Positions 18,225 through 26,406 of a stretch of DNA of 64,000 nt are shown piece by piece; the stretch's first letter is position 1; each line of letters begins with the position of its first letter. The notes beneath the pieces were generated by a model that did no database searches, was not told the origin of the DNA, and saw only the letters and a program-made list of their open reading frames with translations. The translations under genes and the position numbers were made by a program. Location: the NCBI RefSeq assembly GCF_014698795.1, contig NZ_JACJTR010000028.1, positions 1 through 64,000 on the forward strand, given 5' to 3'. This DNA is from Nostoc sp. FACHB-892 (lineage in GTDB: Bacteria > Cyanobacteriota > Cyanobacteriia > Cyanobacteriales > Nostocaceae).

Positions 18225-19040
18225 ATGGTTGCCCAAATCCAAGAACTTGAAGCGCAGCACTGGGTTAAAACTCGTTCTTCCCTCGACCCTAGCGAATCCA
18301 CTTTCCTGATTTGGAAAGGTAAAATTTACGCTTTTATCCCCGGTGAGAAAAAACAACTCCTGTTTAAAATGCTGGGATTGAGTGTTAGCAGATGTATTCC
18401 CACAGCAGAGGATAGCTGGGATTTTACTTCTAGAGAATTAACTTACTACCTGAATCCACAAACAGATGAGGTTTTGTCCAAATGGGAAAATCCTTGGACA
18501 GGCGAGACAGTTCCGGTAATCCACGTTGCCAATAATCCAGTGCAGGGGAAATTTAAGGGAAATTTCCCCGCACAAGTAGATGGTGATAGCACAACCTTCG
18601 TTTTTGATATATTTCCTTGTTACCCCAATCCCTTAGCAGACGATCCAAAATTTGCCGAATACAGCCCAAATCCAATTTATCAGGCAGTGGAATTGTTTAA
18701 ATTAACTGTGCCAACCGCAGATTTATTCAACACAGCCCTCTCCTCAGTTTCTCAACTCAAACTGAGTTGGGATAGGATTGGTCAATGGCTTCCCTGGATG
18801 AAAATGGGCGATCGCCCCGGTCAACTGATCTACAGTGCTGTTGGCAGCAAAGTTAATGGTTTAACAGAATTGCCTTCACTGCTGCAAGACGAAATTAATA
18901 ACCGTATTCCTCTATATAAAAAAGCCCCAAAAGAATTGATAGATGGGGAAGACATGACTTCTTGGCTGTATTTCCAAAAACACTTTCAAGCTTACTTGGC
19001 TGGTGAAATCTTTCCGCTTTCCCAAGCAGAAGAATTTTAA
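18225..19040 (+). CDS. DUF1838 family protein
   Basis: 271 residues resembling the DUF1838 family: FLIWKGKIYAFIPGEKKQLL near the N-terminus, then RELTYYLNPQTDEVLSKWEN, a central GDRPGQLIYSAVG segment, and a C-terminal MTSWLYFQKHF. Members occur in cyanobacteria and proteobacteria without a known reaction; the beta-rich pattern suggests a binding protein. No signal peptide is seen. The upstream gap is the heptamer array. Confidence 0.72.
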   Translation: MVAQIQELEAQHWVKTRSSLDPSESTFLIWKGKIYAFIPGEKKQLLFKMLGLSVSRCIPTAEDSWDFTSRELTYYLNPQTDEVLSKWENPWTGETVPVIHVANNPVQGKFKGNFPAQVDGDSTTFVFDIFPCYPNPLADDPKFAEYSPNPIYQAVELFKLTVPTADLFNTALSSVSQLKLSWDRIGQWLPWMKMGDRPGQLIYSAVGSKVNGLTELPSLLQDEINNRIPLYKKAPKELIDGEDMTSWLYFQKHFQAYLAGEIFPLSQAEEF

Positions 19041-19169
19041 ACTAGCCTCTAAGCAATATCGAATTGCCGGGAGAATAATTAGCTGTACGCAATTAATTAC
19101 ACAATATCTGGTCTGAAATCCTTGCTTAGTAAATAATCAGTTATGTAATTAATTTTGTTGGGTTACTTA

Positions 19170-19260
19170 CAGCAGTTTGCTTTTTAATTGAGGTACAAAA
19201 CGCAGGACTCAAAATTAGATATGGAGAATTTCTGCATCCTGCGTTCTACCTCCTGCCTCC
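19170..19260. repeat. Dispersed 80-90 bp repeat, copy A
   Basis: Begins CAGCAGTTTGCTTTTTAA and continues AGGTACAAAA, GCAGGACTCAAAAT, AGATAT, TTTCTGC. A second copy with the same order of blocks lies at 45180-45256. It is in the 280-bp gap before the cupin gene, otherwise without visible content. Confidence 0.65.
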
Positions 19261-19320
19261 ACCAAGTCTCAAGTTAGAGCTAAGGAAATTTTCGTTAATG
19301 AGTCCTCGTGCCTCGTGTTG

Positions 19321-19812
19321 TCATTGTCCAGGAGGGGGAGGAATAATCTCAATGCCGTACTTAGGTGAAGTGGTGAGAATTTTATCTAAGTCTTCAGGAC
19401 TCAATGGTGGGGCAGATGTAATTTGACCATTCACCGCTTTTCCAACTTCGGCAATAAATTTCTCAAATCCGGCAGGTGTCACCCAAACTAACAGTTTGGC
19501 AGGTAAAGAGGTCATATTAGTAAATCGATGAAGCTGACCTTTGGGCGAATGGAGGAAGGTTCCAGCTGTTGCAACAAGGGTGCGATCGTCAAGCTGAAAT
19601 TCAATCTCTCCATCTTGAATATAAAATGATTCATTTTCTCTACTGTGTCGATGAGGAGGCGTACCGCCACTAGGTGCAACGATTACCTCACAAAGCGCAT
19701 AGGCTTCTCCTGTCTCTTCACCAATTGCTTTGAAGGTATACAAGTCTTGGCCAAAGTAATAAGAACGACCTTGATCTGGTTGAACAAAAAGTCCATTTTG
19801 ATGAATCGTCAC
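19321..19812 (-). CDS. Cupin-domain protein
   Basis: 163 residues. The first cupin motif is GGTPPHRHSRENESFYIQDG (metal ligands His, His, Glu) and the second is SPKGQLHRF with a His. This is a single-barrel cupin similar to small quercetinase-like or dioxygenase-like proteins, probably binding one metal ion. It starts with GTG at 19812, with AGGAGAG upstream. It stands at the end of a leftward block of redox genes. The substrate is unknown. Confidence 0.82.
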   Translation of the reverse strand: MTIHQNGLFVQPDQGRSYYFGQDLYTFKAIGEETGEAYALCEVIVAPSGGTPPHRHSRENESFYIQDGEIEFQLDDRTLVATAGTFLHSPKGQLHRFTNMTSLPAKLLVWVTPAGFEKFIAEVGKAVNGQITSAPPLSPEDLDKILTTSPKYGIEIIPPPPGQ

Positions 19813-19888
19813 TGCAACTACTCTCCTTTTTTAGTTGGGTTTCGTGCTTAAACTCAGTCTACCAAGCCCTAGATTTAATTCCATCTAC

Positions 19889-20005
19889 CTATCTCTGAAA
19901 ATAGTCGCGCCAACTTTTGGGTAAAGCTTCAAGTTGAGCAGCACGATAAAGTAACTCTGGATTGTTTTCCGCACGCAGATAAAGTTGAGTGATATTTGAG
20001 AAACT
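19889..20005 (-). pseudogene. In-frame coding-like tail after the SDR stop
   Basis: Directly after the SDR stop, in the same frame, about 37 codons remain open to a TAG at 19889-19891. They read like protein (ITQLYLRAENNPELLYRAAQ, then PKSWRDYFQR). The SDR already ends in the usual VDGGMA-x-I tail, so this is best seen as the 3' remnant of another gene fused or deleted against it. I do not recognise the family. It could be chance. Confidence 0.35.
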
Positions 20006-20755
20006 TCAAATTTGCGCCATGCCGCCATCGACAAATAGCTCAATACCGTTGACAAAGCTGCTGTCATCGGAGGCAAGGAAAACAACCGCCTTAGCGATTT
20101 CGTCCGGTGTACCCACCCGCCCAAGGGGGATAGTGTCAGCCTGACTTGCGACAAATTGCTGCACCTGCTCATCACTCAGTCCCAAGTGATTGTAGGCAGG
20201 AGTAGGAACCACACCAGGACTAACGGCGTTAACCCGGATTTTGCGCTCTTTGAGGTCGAGTGTCCAATTGCGAGCAAACGAGCGCACGGCGGCTTTGGTA
20301 GCGCTGTAAACACTAAAGGCTGGGGTGCCCACGGTAGAAGCAGTCGAGGCATTCAGAATGATGGAAGCGCCCTCTGGCAACAAGGGCAGTGCCTTCTGCA
20401 CAGTGAACAGCAGACCTTTGACATTAGTGTTGAACGTTTTGTCAAAGTGTTCTTCGGTGATAGCTCCAAGTGGGGCGAGTTCTCCCCCGCCAGCATTGGC
20501 GAAGATTACATCGAGGTGTCCTTGCTCTTGCTTGATTGTAGCGAACAGGCGATCGAGGTCTGCCAAATTGGAGGCATCGCTCTGAATACCCCTGACGTTT
20601 TCACCAATTTCTTCCACAGCGGCATCCAGTTCAGTTTGGCGACGACCCGTGATGAAGACGTAGGCACCTTCGGCGACAAAGCGCTTGGCAGTAGCAAGAC
20701 CAATGCCGCTAGTGCCACCAGTAACAAGACTGACTTTTCCTTCTAGTTTTTTCAT
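20006..20755 (-). CDS. Short-chain dehydrogenase/reductase
   Basis: 249-residue classical SDR using NAD(P)H. It has the nucleotide motif TGGTSGIG at the N-terminus, NAG (FANAGGGE), catalytic Ser in ILNASTAST, YSATK with Tyr and Lys, and the usual ending FVDGG. The Arg in ITGRRQTEL after beta-2 favours NADPH. AGGA precedes the ATG. It lies just downstream of the FAD oxidoreductase, same strand, 75 bp apart, so they may be co-transcribed. Substrate unknown. Confidence 0.9.
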   Translation of the reverse strand: MKKLEGKVSLVTGGTSGIGLATAKRFVAEGAYVFITGRRQTELDAAVEEIGENVRGIQSDASNLADLDRLFATIKQEQGHLDVIFANAGGGELAPLGAITEEHFDKTFNTNVKGLLFTVQKALPLLPEGASIILNASTASTVGTPAFSVYSATKAAVRSFARNWTLDLKERKIRVNAVSPGVVPTPAYNHLGLSDEQVQQFVASQADTIPLGRVGTPDEIAKAVVFLASDDSSFVNGIELFVDGGMAQI

Positions 20756-20829
20756 GATGAGTCCTATGGTTGTTGAGGGCTGAAAGAGTTAGTGTAAAGA
20801 ATTGTGAGGTATCTGCGCTTGCTACCTGC

Positions 20830-22263
20830 TTACACGTTTGAAAACAGCATATTTAACCCTTCAGTCATCGTGGGATGAGTCAAAATTCCATCGCGCAGAA
20901 CGGTATAGGGCATCTGAGCTTGCATCACCATTTGCACTGTCGAAATTACTTCACCTGCTTCATGGCACAAGAGTGAACAACCGAGAATCCGACCTGTCTC
21001 GGTATCCACGATCGCTTTCATGAGTCCATCGGTTTGACTTTGTGTTACCGCTCGCATAATATCTCTTGCATCCAGCTTCGCCACTCGAATGGCATACCCT
21101 TGTTGCTGCGCTTCGGTTTCAGTCAGACCTATATGAGCCAGTTCTGGGTCGATAAAAAGACAGGATGGAACCAAGCGACCTTGTATGCTGCGGTTGCCGC
21201 CATCAATCAGATTCGCTTTGACAATACGATAATCGTCCAGTGCCACATGGGTATATTGCGGTCCCCCATTGATATCGCCTAACGCCCAGATATTCGGTAC
21301 GTTCGTCTCCAGGCGCTCGTTGACTGGAATAAATCCGCGTGCATCGGTTGCCACACCAGCAGCAGCTAGATTTAAGGTATCGGTATTTGGCACACGACCG
21401 ACGGCTATTAGTAAATGCGAACCTTGAAGTTCCATTTCCTGATCGCCAACTTGAATCAGAAGTTTAGTTGCATTGTCAGAGCGATTCTCCAAAGGAGACG
21501 CTTCTGTGCGAGAGGCTCCGCCAACGCGAACGACCCTTAATACCTTAGCCTTTAGCAAGAATTCAATGCCATCTCGTTCTAAGAGTGTTTGAACGGCGAT
21601 CGCAATATCTGGGTCTTGCTGTGATAGAATTTGCTCACTCTGCCCAATGACAGTGACGCGAGAGCCAAAGCGCCGGAACATTTGAGCAAACTCCAACCCA
21701 ATGTAGCCACTCCCAAGCACGATCAAATGCTCCGGCAACTGTTCTAGCTCCATGATCGATTCGCTGGTCAAAAACCCAGCTTCTTTGAGTCCCTGCATCG
21801 ATGGAATCAATGGTCGCGTGCCTGTATTGATAAACAATCGTTCTGCGGTGAGTAAGCGAGTCGTTTCTTCATTTGTTGCCACTTCAATTGTTTTAGGTGC
21901 CACAAAGCGAGCAGTGCCAATGATCAGATTGTCCCCCAATGCGGTGTGCAAGTTGTTAAGATTTATTGGTCGCAGGGACTGCACGACCGATCGTTTCCGC
22001 CCAATCACTGCCGCTAAATCAACCGTGGGCGCTGCCGTGTTGATGCCATAGGCAGCACTGTTTCGCACAGTATTTGCCACCTCTGCACTCGCCACCATCG
22101 TTTTGCTGGGAATGCAGGCAATATTAGGGCACGAGCCACCAATCATGTTTAAGCTGCGTTCCACCAGAGCGGTTTTGCGTCCGTCCGCGACTAGTGCAGG
22201 TGCAAGGGTTTTACCCGCTTTACCGCCACCGATAATAATGTCGTCATAATATTGGGTGTCCAT
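20830..22263 (-). CDS. FAD-dependent pyridine nucleotide-disulfide oxidoreductase (mercuric reductase-like)
   Basis: About 477 residues. The FAD motif is IIIGGGKAGKTLAPALV, the redox-active disulfide GGSCPNIACIPSK, the NAD(P)H motif VLGSGYIGLEFAQ, the second FAD motif ALGDINGGPQYTHVA, and the C-terminal dimer motif THPTMTEGL. The layout matches MerA/RclA-like reductases, but the N-terminal heavy-metal domain and C-terminal Cys pair of true mercuric reductases are absent. The frame opens at 22302; AAGGAG sits 6 bases before the ATG at 22263, which I use. Residues around 245-260 (GGASRTEASPLENRS) look like an in-frame insertion of a palindromic repeat. Confidence 0.88.
   Translation of the reverse strand: MDTQYYDDIIIGGGKAGKTLAPALVADGRKTALVERSLNMIGGSCPNIACIPSKTMVASAEVANTVRNSAAYGINTAAPTVDLAAVIGRKRSVVQSLRPINLNNLHTALGDNLIIGTARFVAPKTIEVATNEETTRLLTAERLFINTGTRPLIPSMQGLKEAGFLTSESIMELEQLPEHLIVLGSGYIGLEFAQMFRRFGSRVTVIGQSEQILSQQDPDIAIAVQTLLERDGIEFLLKAKVLRVVRVGGASRTEASPLENRSDNATKLLIQVGDQEMELQGSHLLIAVGRVPNTDTLNLAAAGVATDARGFIPVNERLETNVPNIWALGDINGGPQYTHVALDDYRIVKANLIDGGNRSIQGRLVPSCLFIDPELAHIGLTETEAQQQGYAIRVAKLDARDIMRAVTQSQTDGLMKAIVDTETGRILGCSLLCHEAGEVISTVQMVMQAQMPYTVLRDGILTHPTMTEGLNMLFSNV
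21483..21535. repeat. Palindromic repeat inserted inside the FAD oxidoreductase gene
   Basis: The stretch containing GGAGACGCTTCTGTGCGAGA and GGCTCCGCCAACGCGAAC resembles GC-rich palindromic repeats found between Nostoc genes. Here it reads through in frame and adds an Arg/Ser/Gly-rich loop to the NAD-binding domain. Confidence 0.5.
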
Positions 22264-22308
22264 TTCCATCTCCTTTGCGTTTGACGTTACTTCATTCGGC
22301 AATTGGGA

Positions 22309-22398
22309 TTATTCCACAGCAGGAAGCTCTGCTGCTTCAATCAGGTTGGCAACCTCATTGCCGTAATCTGTTGCGTAAACAATTAAGACCTTGGTCAC
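22309..22398 (-). pseudogene. Flavodoxin-like N-terminal remnant
   Basis: From a GTG at 22396-22398 to a TAA at 22309-22311 the frame encodes 29 residues, starting V-T-K-V-L-I-V-Y-A-T-D-Y-G-N. This matches the first strand and FMN phosphate loop of flavodoxins, then stops. Full flavodoxins are about 150 residues, so this is a broken remnant just upstream of the FAD oxidoreductase. Confidence 0.45.
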
Positions 22399-22477
22399 CT
22401 TTTACCTCACATTTTTTGAAGTTGACAGATGTTTGTGCGTCAAATCGCATTTAAGTCCCGCTACCCTAAATGCTGTT

Positions 22478-22590
22478 TTAAAAACGCCAACGTGCGATCG
22501 CCCCTAATTCTGCGGCTTCTTGGCGATAAGCGGAACTACCCACGCGACTTACTCCTTCATTCAATTTTTCTCAAGCCAGTGGCTAAACCT
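22478..22590 (-). pseudogene. Coding-like fragment upstream of the flavodoxin remnant
   Basis: On the minus strand a frame ending at TAA 22478-22480 reads NEGVSRVGSSAYRQEAAELG, then AIARWRF and stop. It looks like the C-terminal part of a protein, with no start codon. It may be the end of a gene lost when the neighbouring block was assembled. Family unknown. Confidence 0.3.
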
Positions 22591-22598
22591 TACACTAA

Positions 22599-23468
22599 TT
22601 AGGCAGAGATGGATTGCAGCCGTGACGTAAGAAATTGACGCATATAGTTTGCGATCGCATCCCCGTCTTCTTCCAGAGCAAAGTGCCCAGTATCGAGTAG
22701 ATGAAACTCAAGGTTCTGCAAGTCGCGTTTGTAGGCATAGGCTCCTTGTTCTATAAAGCCCTGGTCGTTTTTGCCCCACACCACCAGCGTGGGTGGCTGA
22801 TACTGACGAAAGTAGGCTTGCCATTGCGGATACAACAGCAAATTGGACTGGTAGTTGTAAAACAATGCCAGTTGGATATCTTGATTACCAGGGCGATCAA
22901 GGAAGAGTTGATCCATGTTCCAGGTATCTGGACTGATCGCCTCAAGATTGCGGACACCGTTGGTATATTGCCATTTCGTTGCTTCTAAGGCGACAAGGTA
23001 TTTGAGCTTGTCAGTATTCTCAGCAGAAGGGTCTTGCCAGTATGCCTTGAACACGCCCCAAAAATCGCCGAGGCCTTCCTCGTAGGCATTCCCGTTTTGC
23101 ACAATCAGCGCTTCCACTCGCTCTGGATATTTAGCTGCAATCCGATAGCCAATCGGAGCGCCATAATCCATCAAGTAAAGAGTGTACTTCTTGAGATCGA
23201 TCGCAGTAATAAATTTCTCCACGATCTCTGCCAGGTGATCAAACGTGTAGTCAAACTCATCCACGGTTGGCATCGAACTGTTGCCGTAACCTGGATAATC
23301 CGGTGCAACAAGATGAAAGCGATCGGCAAGCGCAGACATCAGATTACGAAACATATGAGATGAGGTCGGGAAGCCGTGTAACAGCAAAATTGTTGGATTT
23401 TCGCGAGAGCCAGCTTCTCGATAAAAGATATCTAAACCATCGATTGCGATCGTGCGAAATGTAGTCAT
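22599..23468 (-). CDS. Alpha/beta hydrolase with Asp nucleophile (haloalkane dehalogenase/epoxide hydrolase type)
   Basis: 289 residues of the alpha/beta hydrolase fold: oxyanion motif LLLHGFPTSSHMF, the nucleophile elbow YLMDYGAPIG with Asp101 in place of Ser, VVWGKNDQGF supplying the acid, and TGHFALEEDG with the catalytic His. An Asp nucleophile is diagnostic of haloalkane dehalogenases and epoxide hydrolases. The open frame begins at 23516, but AAGGAGT lies 7 bases before the ATG at 23468, which is also where family members start. Substrate unknown. Confidence 0.88.
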   Translation of the reverse strand: MTTFRTIAIDGLDIFYREAGSRENPTILLLHGFPTSSHMFRNLMSALADRFHLVAPDYPGYGNSSMPTVDEFDYTFDHLAEIVEKFITAIDLKKYTLYLMDYGAPIGYRIAAKYPERVEALIVQNGNAYEEGLGDFWGVFKAYWQDPSAENTDKLKYLVALEATKWQYTNGVRNLEAISPDTWNMDQLFLDRPGNQDIQLALFYNYQSNLLLYPQWQAYFRQYQPPTLVVWGKNDQGFIEQGAYAYKRDLQNLEFHLLDTGHFALEEDGDAIANYMRQFLTSRLQSISA

Positions 23469-23869
23469 AATATTACTCCTTGTCGGTTTATAAAACCCAT
23501 TTGATATCTGATTCACTGCTAGTCTTTTGAGTAATTCTGAATGCCCAAAAGCTGTACAAGCATGGCCATGCTTATCGGCTATAATCTCTGCGAATAAATC
23601 TTTTGTGAATCGATTTGTTGTCTTATGCGGAAAGTAAAGCTCTATGTGAACTCAGAATTTCGTCATCATGTTGTGCATCTGAAAATAGATTTGCAATCTG
23701 TTGGGCTTTCTAACTTGCTTTCCCTGAGCCGACATAGCCTATCCATGCTGTCAGAAGCCTTTCTCTTGTCTACGCGCGATCGAGTTAGTTTGCGTCCTGC
23801 CAAAGGCAGCAGCGCTCCGCTATCATGCGATCGCTCCGCACCATCGCCTGCTTTGTAGGTCGAGTTCTG
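23469..23869. other. 400-bp gap with weak coding-like traces
   Basis: No convincing gene. On the minus strand, just upstream of and in frame with the hydrolase, a stretch reads FTKDLFAEIIADKHGHACTA and then FGHSELLKRLAV, which might be the tail of a lost gene. A plus-strand frame at 23625-23858 is open for 77 codons but has no family features. The part near 23770-23850 is GC-rich and repeat-like (GGCAGCAGCGCTCCGC). Confidence 0.3.
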
Positions 23870-24775
23870 TCATCTCTGTTTCAAATACTTCTCGAACCAG
23901 TTCAACGCAGTTGTACTGGCAATCTCAAAGCCCTCTCCCTGGAAACCGTCAAAGTGTCCGCCCTTCAAGATTGTGAGAGACTTAGGCTCCATCGCACGCG
24001 CATGGACATCGGCGGTTAAATCGGCAGGTGAAAGAAAGTCCTTTTCACCCGTAATTAGGCATAGCGGCGTGGGAAAAATCGCCTCGATGTGAGGAGCCGG
24101 TTCGTAATAAAGGCAGTGTTCAATCGATTCAAAGGAGATTCGATTCTCCCATCTTCCTTCACTTGCGCTTTTGTTCGATTCAACCCAATTGAATGCGTCA
24201 GGTGTTGCAAGGAAACTGGGTTCACCAGGCAAAGCAACCAAAGGGAGGTAACTTACTTCTTTTGTTTGATACCGTTTTATCCGGTCTTGTAAAACCATCT
24301 TCGTGAGTTCTTCCAGTTGAAGTGGGGAGGCCACTCGGCGGGAGATGAGAAACGCATTCACCACAGGCATCTGTGCTACGATCACTTTCACGCGTGGATC
24401 AAATGCAGCCAGATGCAGCGCATGACCGCCACTATAAGAAAAACCCCACACACCTATGCGCTCAGGGTCAACTTCGCTTTGTAGTTGAGTCCAGGTGATA
24501 GCATTACGAAAGTCTTCATGCTGCTCTGTAGGAAGCATTTGCCCACGCGGTTCTCCCTCACTAGCACCAAGGTAGCGATAATCGAACAGCGAAACGACAA
24601 ACCCAGCTTGAGCGAATTTCTCGGCAAACTGCGGCAATCCCATTTCTTTGGTCAAGCCAATTCCATGAGCCATGACAATGGCCGGACAGCGCTCGCCAGA
24701 TGTGACTTGATCCGGAGTGTAAAACGTGACGGAACACTTTAGACCTTTACTTTCAAAACTGGTTCTTCTTTGCAT
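23870..24775 (-). CDS. Alpha/beta hydrolase (dienelactone hydrolase/X-Pro peptidase-like)
   Basis: About 301 residues: VMAHGIGLTKEMG oxyanion loop, VWGFSYSGGHALH with the nucleophile Ser113, ITGEKDFLSPADL with the Asp, and GGHFDGFQGEGF with the His, so the triad is complete. The open frame starts at 24811, where its ATG overlaps the stop of the DsbA-like gene (TAATG). The ATG at 24775 has GAGAGGG upstream and fits the family start better. Either start implies co-transcription with the DsbA-like gene. Substrate unknown. Confidence 0.85.
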   Translation of the reverse strand: MQRRTSFESKGLKCSVTFYTPDQVTSGERCPAIVMAHGIGLTKEMGLPQFAEKFAQAGFVVSLFDYRYLGASEGEPRGQMLPTEQHEDFRNAITWTQLQSEVDPERIGVWGFSYSGGHALHLAAFDPRVKVIVAQMPVVNAFLISRRVASPLQLEELTKMVLQDRIKRYQTKEVSYLPLVALPGEPSFLATPDAFNWVESNKSASEGRWENRISFESIEHCLYYEPAPHIEAIFPTPLCLITGEKDFLSPADLTADVHARAMEPKSLTILKGGHFDGFQGEGFEIASTTALNWFEKYLKQR

Positions 24776-24810
24776 AACTGTTACCCTCTCTTTTTTAAAG
24801 ACCAGAAACA

Positions 24811-25347
24811 TTAATGCCTTGCAGTGACAATAGCTGCCATCAACTGCTCAATGTTCCAGCGACTGGTATATCGAATTCCATTAATAAATAAAGCTGGGGC
24901 AGCCGTTACTCCACTGTGTAATCCACTTTCTATATCTTGATTAATGCGAGCTATATGTATTTGACTGGATATATTTTGCAGAAATTGGGGAATATCAAGT
25001 CCTATATTATTGGCATACTCTACAAGATCGCCGTTTCCTAACGCTTGTTGATGGGTGAACAAAATGTCGTGCATCTGCCAAAACTGATCTTGGGTGGCTG
25101 CTGCTTGGGCTGCTTCAGCTGCACGTTGAGCATAAAAATGTATTTGCGGCTGTGGAAAGTGGCGAAATACAAAACACAAGTCATTGACCTGTTGCTGGAT
25201 TGCCTTGATTAATTGGTGAGTTTCGCCACAAGTGGGACACTGGTAGTCGCCATACTGGACGAGTACCACTGAAGAACTTACCAATCCCTGAATATGATCT
25301 TGTTCTAAAATCGGCACAAGCAACCGATTATAATCACCGAGACTCAT
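24811..25347 (-). CDS. DsbA-family thioredoxin-fold protein
   Basis: 178 residues. Thioredoxin-fold active site CPTC in VQYGDYQCPTCGETH, helical insertion (about 70-130), cis-Pro region APALFINGIRYT. No signal peptide, so probably a cytoplasmic thiol-disulfide or FrnE-like protein, fitting the redox genes around it. It precedes the hydrolase with overlapping stop and start, so the pair is likely translationally coupled. AGGTG precedes the ATG. Confidence 0.85.
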   Translation of the reverse strand: MSLGDYNRLLVPILEQDHIQGLVSSSVVLVQYGDYQCPTCGETHQLIKAIQQQVNDLCFVFRHFPQPQIHFYAQRAAEAAQAAATQDQFWQMHDILFTHQQALGNGDLVEYANNIGLDIPQFLQNISSQIHIARINQDIESGLHSGVTAAPALFINGIRYTSRWNIEQLMAAIVTARH

Positions 25348-25776
25348 GAAAGCACCTTTAAGGAAAGGAGTGCAGCAGGTAGAGACAGATGATTGCTATG
25401 AAACCTCTTTCACGATTGGGTAGACCAATGCCGCTCTGTTATCTGTTGCATACTCTCAATTTAGAGAGTTAAATTGATTTTGTCGCTGAGAAAAACTTCA
25501 GTTGATAAGCTGACAATTTAGACAGCTAATAAGCTGATAAATTTGACAGGTATGACCTTTTTTTAATTAAAAGTTAAAAATTAAGAAGAATAATAATTTT
25601 TAATTAATCCTTCGCCTCAAAGCCCCCACCCTGACGCTCGCGGACTTGCTCTAAGCGTAGCTATGCCGCAGGCTTTACGCTACGCTATCGGGAATTAAAA
25701 ATGCAAAATTAAGATTTGTTTATTCAATTTTTAATTAATAATTTTTAATTTTTAATTGGAGCAAAGCGACTTGACG
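25348..25776. other. Gene-free region with AT-rich repeats and a GC hairpin
   Basis: No gene seen. 25555-25610 and 25690-25760 are AATTTTTAATT-rich repeats. Between them 25654-25686 forms a hairpin with arms AGCGTAGC and GCTACGCT around TATGCCGCAGGCTTTAC. This GC-rich motif resembles the palindromic repeats that interrupt two genes in this window. Confidence 0.5.
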
Positions 25777-26406
25777 CTACAAGCTAACAATACCCCGCCT
25801 TAATGCAACGATCACAGCCTGAGTGCGATCCTCCACACCCAGCTTATTCAAAATATGATTGATATGAAAATTGACAGTGCGTTCAGTAATATATAGAGCT
25901 TTGCTAATGGCTTGAGTACTCTTGCCCGTTGTAATGAGTTGAAGCACCTCTAACTCGCGATCGCTTAATTTTGGACTTGCCATGCGCTCTAAAAGTTTGG
26001 CACCGACGCGGGGTGGAATGTGTTTCTGTCCTTTGTGAACGGCGCGAATCGCAAAGAGCAATTCTTCTGGCTTGGCATCCTTGAGTAAATACCCTTTAGC
26101 TCCTGCCCGCAATCCCTGATAAATATCTTCATCACCCTCGTAAGTTGTCAATACGATAATCCGAGCAGCAGGAAATTCAGTACAGATAGCAGCAATCGCA
26201 GCGACTCCATCCATCTGGGGCATTCGCAAGTCCATCAAAGTTGCATCTGGCTGTTTTTGACGAAAGATAGCGAGTGCCTCCTGACCATTCCCAGCTTGTC
26301 CAATAACAAGGATATCTGGCGCTTCTTCCAGCATTGCAACCAAACCCTGACGTACAACGGGGTGATCGTCTACAACCAGAACACGAATAGTATTGGTTTG
26401 GCTCAT
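25777..26406 (-). CDS. NarL/FixJ-type response regulator
   Basis: 209 residues: receiver domain with VVDDHP acidic pocket and phospho-acceptor Asp59 in LMDLRMPQMDG, Thr in VLTTYEG, and Lys in LLKDAKPEE. Then a LuxR-type HTH (LSDRELEVLQLITTGKSTQA, TERTVNFHINHILNKL). Its ATG overlaps the TGA of the upstream giant kinase gene (ATGA), so the two are translationally coupled and form a two-component pair. Probably a DNA-binding output regulator. Confidence 0.93.
   Translation of the reverse strand: MSQTNTIRVLVVDDHPVVRQGLVAMLEEAPDILVIGQAGNGQEALAIFRQKQPDATLMDLRMPQMDGVAAIAAICTEFPAARIIVLTTYEGDEDIYQGLRAGAKGYLLKDAKPEELLFAIRAVHKGQKHIPPRVGAKLLERMASPKLSDRELEVLQLITTGKSTQAISKALYITERTVNFHINHILNKLGVEDRTQAVIVALRRGIVSL

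Noticed and set aside
20156..20746. 196-codon plus-strand frame opposite the SDR gene
   Set aside because: Lies wholly antisense to a clear SDR gene with intact motifs; likely a mirror effect of GC-rich codons.
20830..22302. True mercuric reductase
   Set aside because: The redox Cys pair is present but the metal-binding N-terminal domain and the C-terminal Cys pair are absent, and no mer genes are nearby.
23625..23858. 77-codon plus-strand frame between two hydrolases
   Set aside because: No ribosome site or family; low-complexity Leu/Ser content; kept only as a weak trace in the gap entry.
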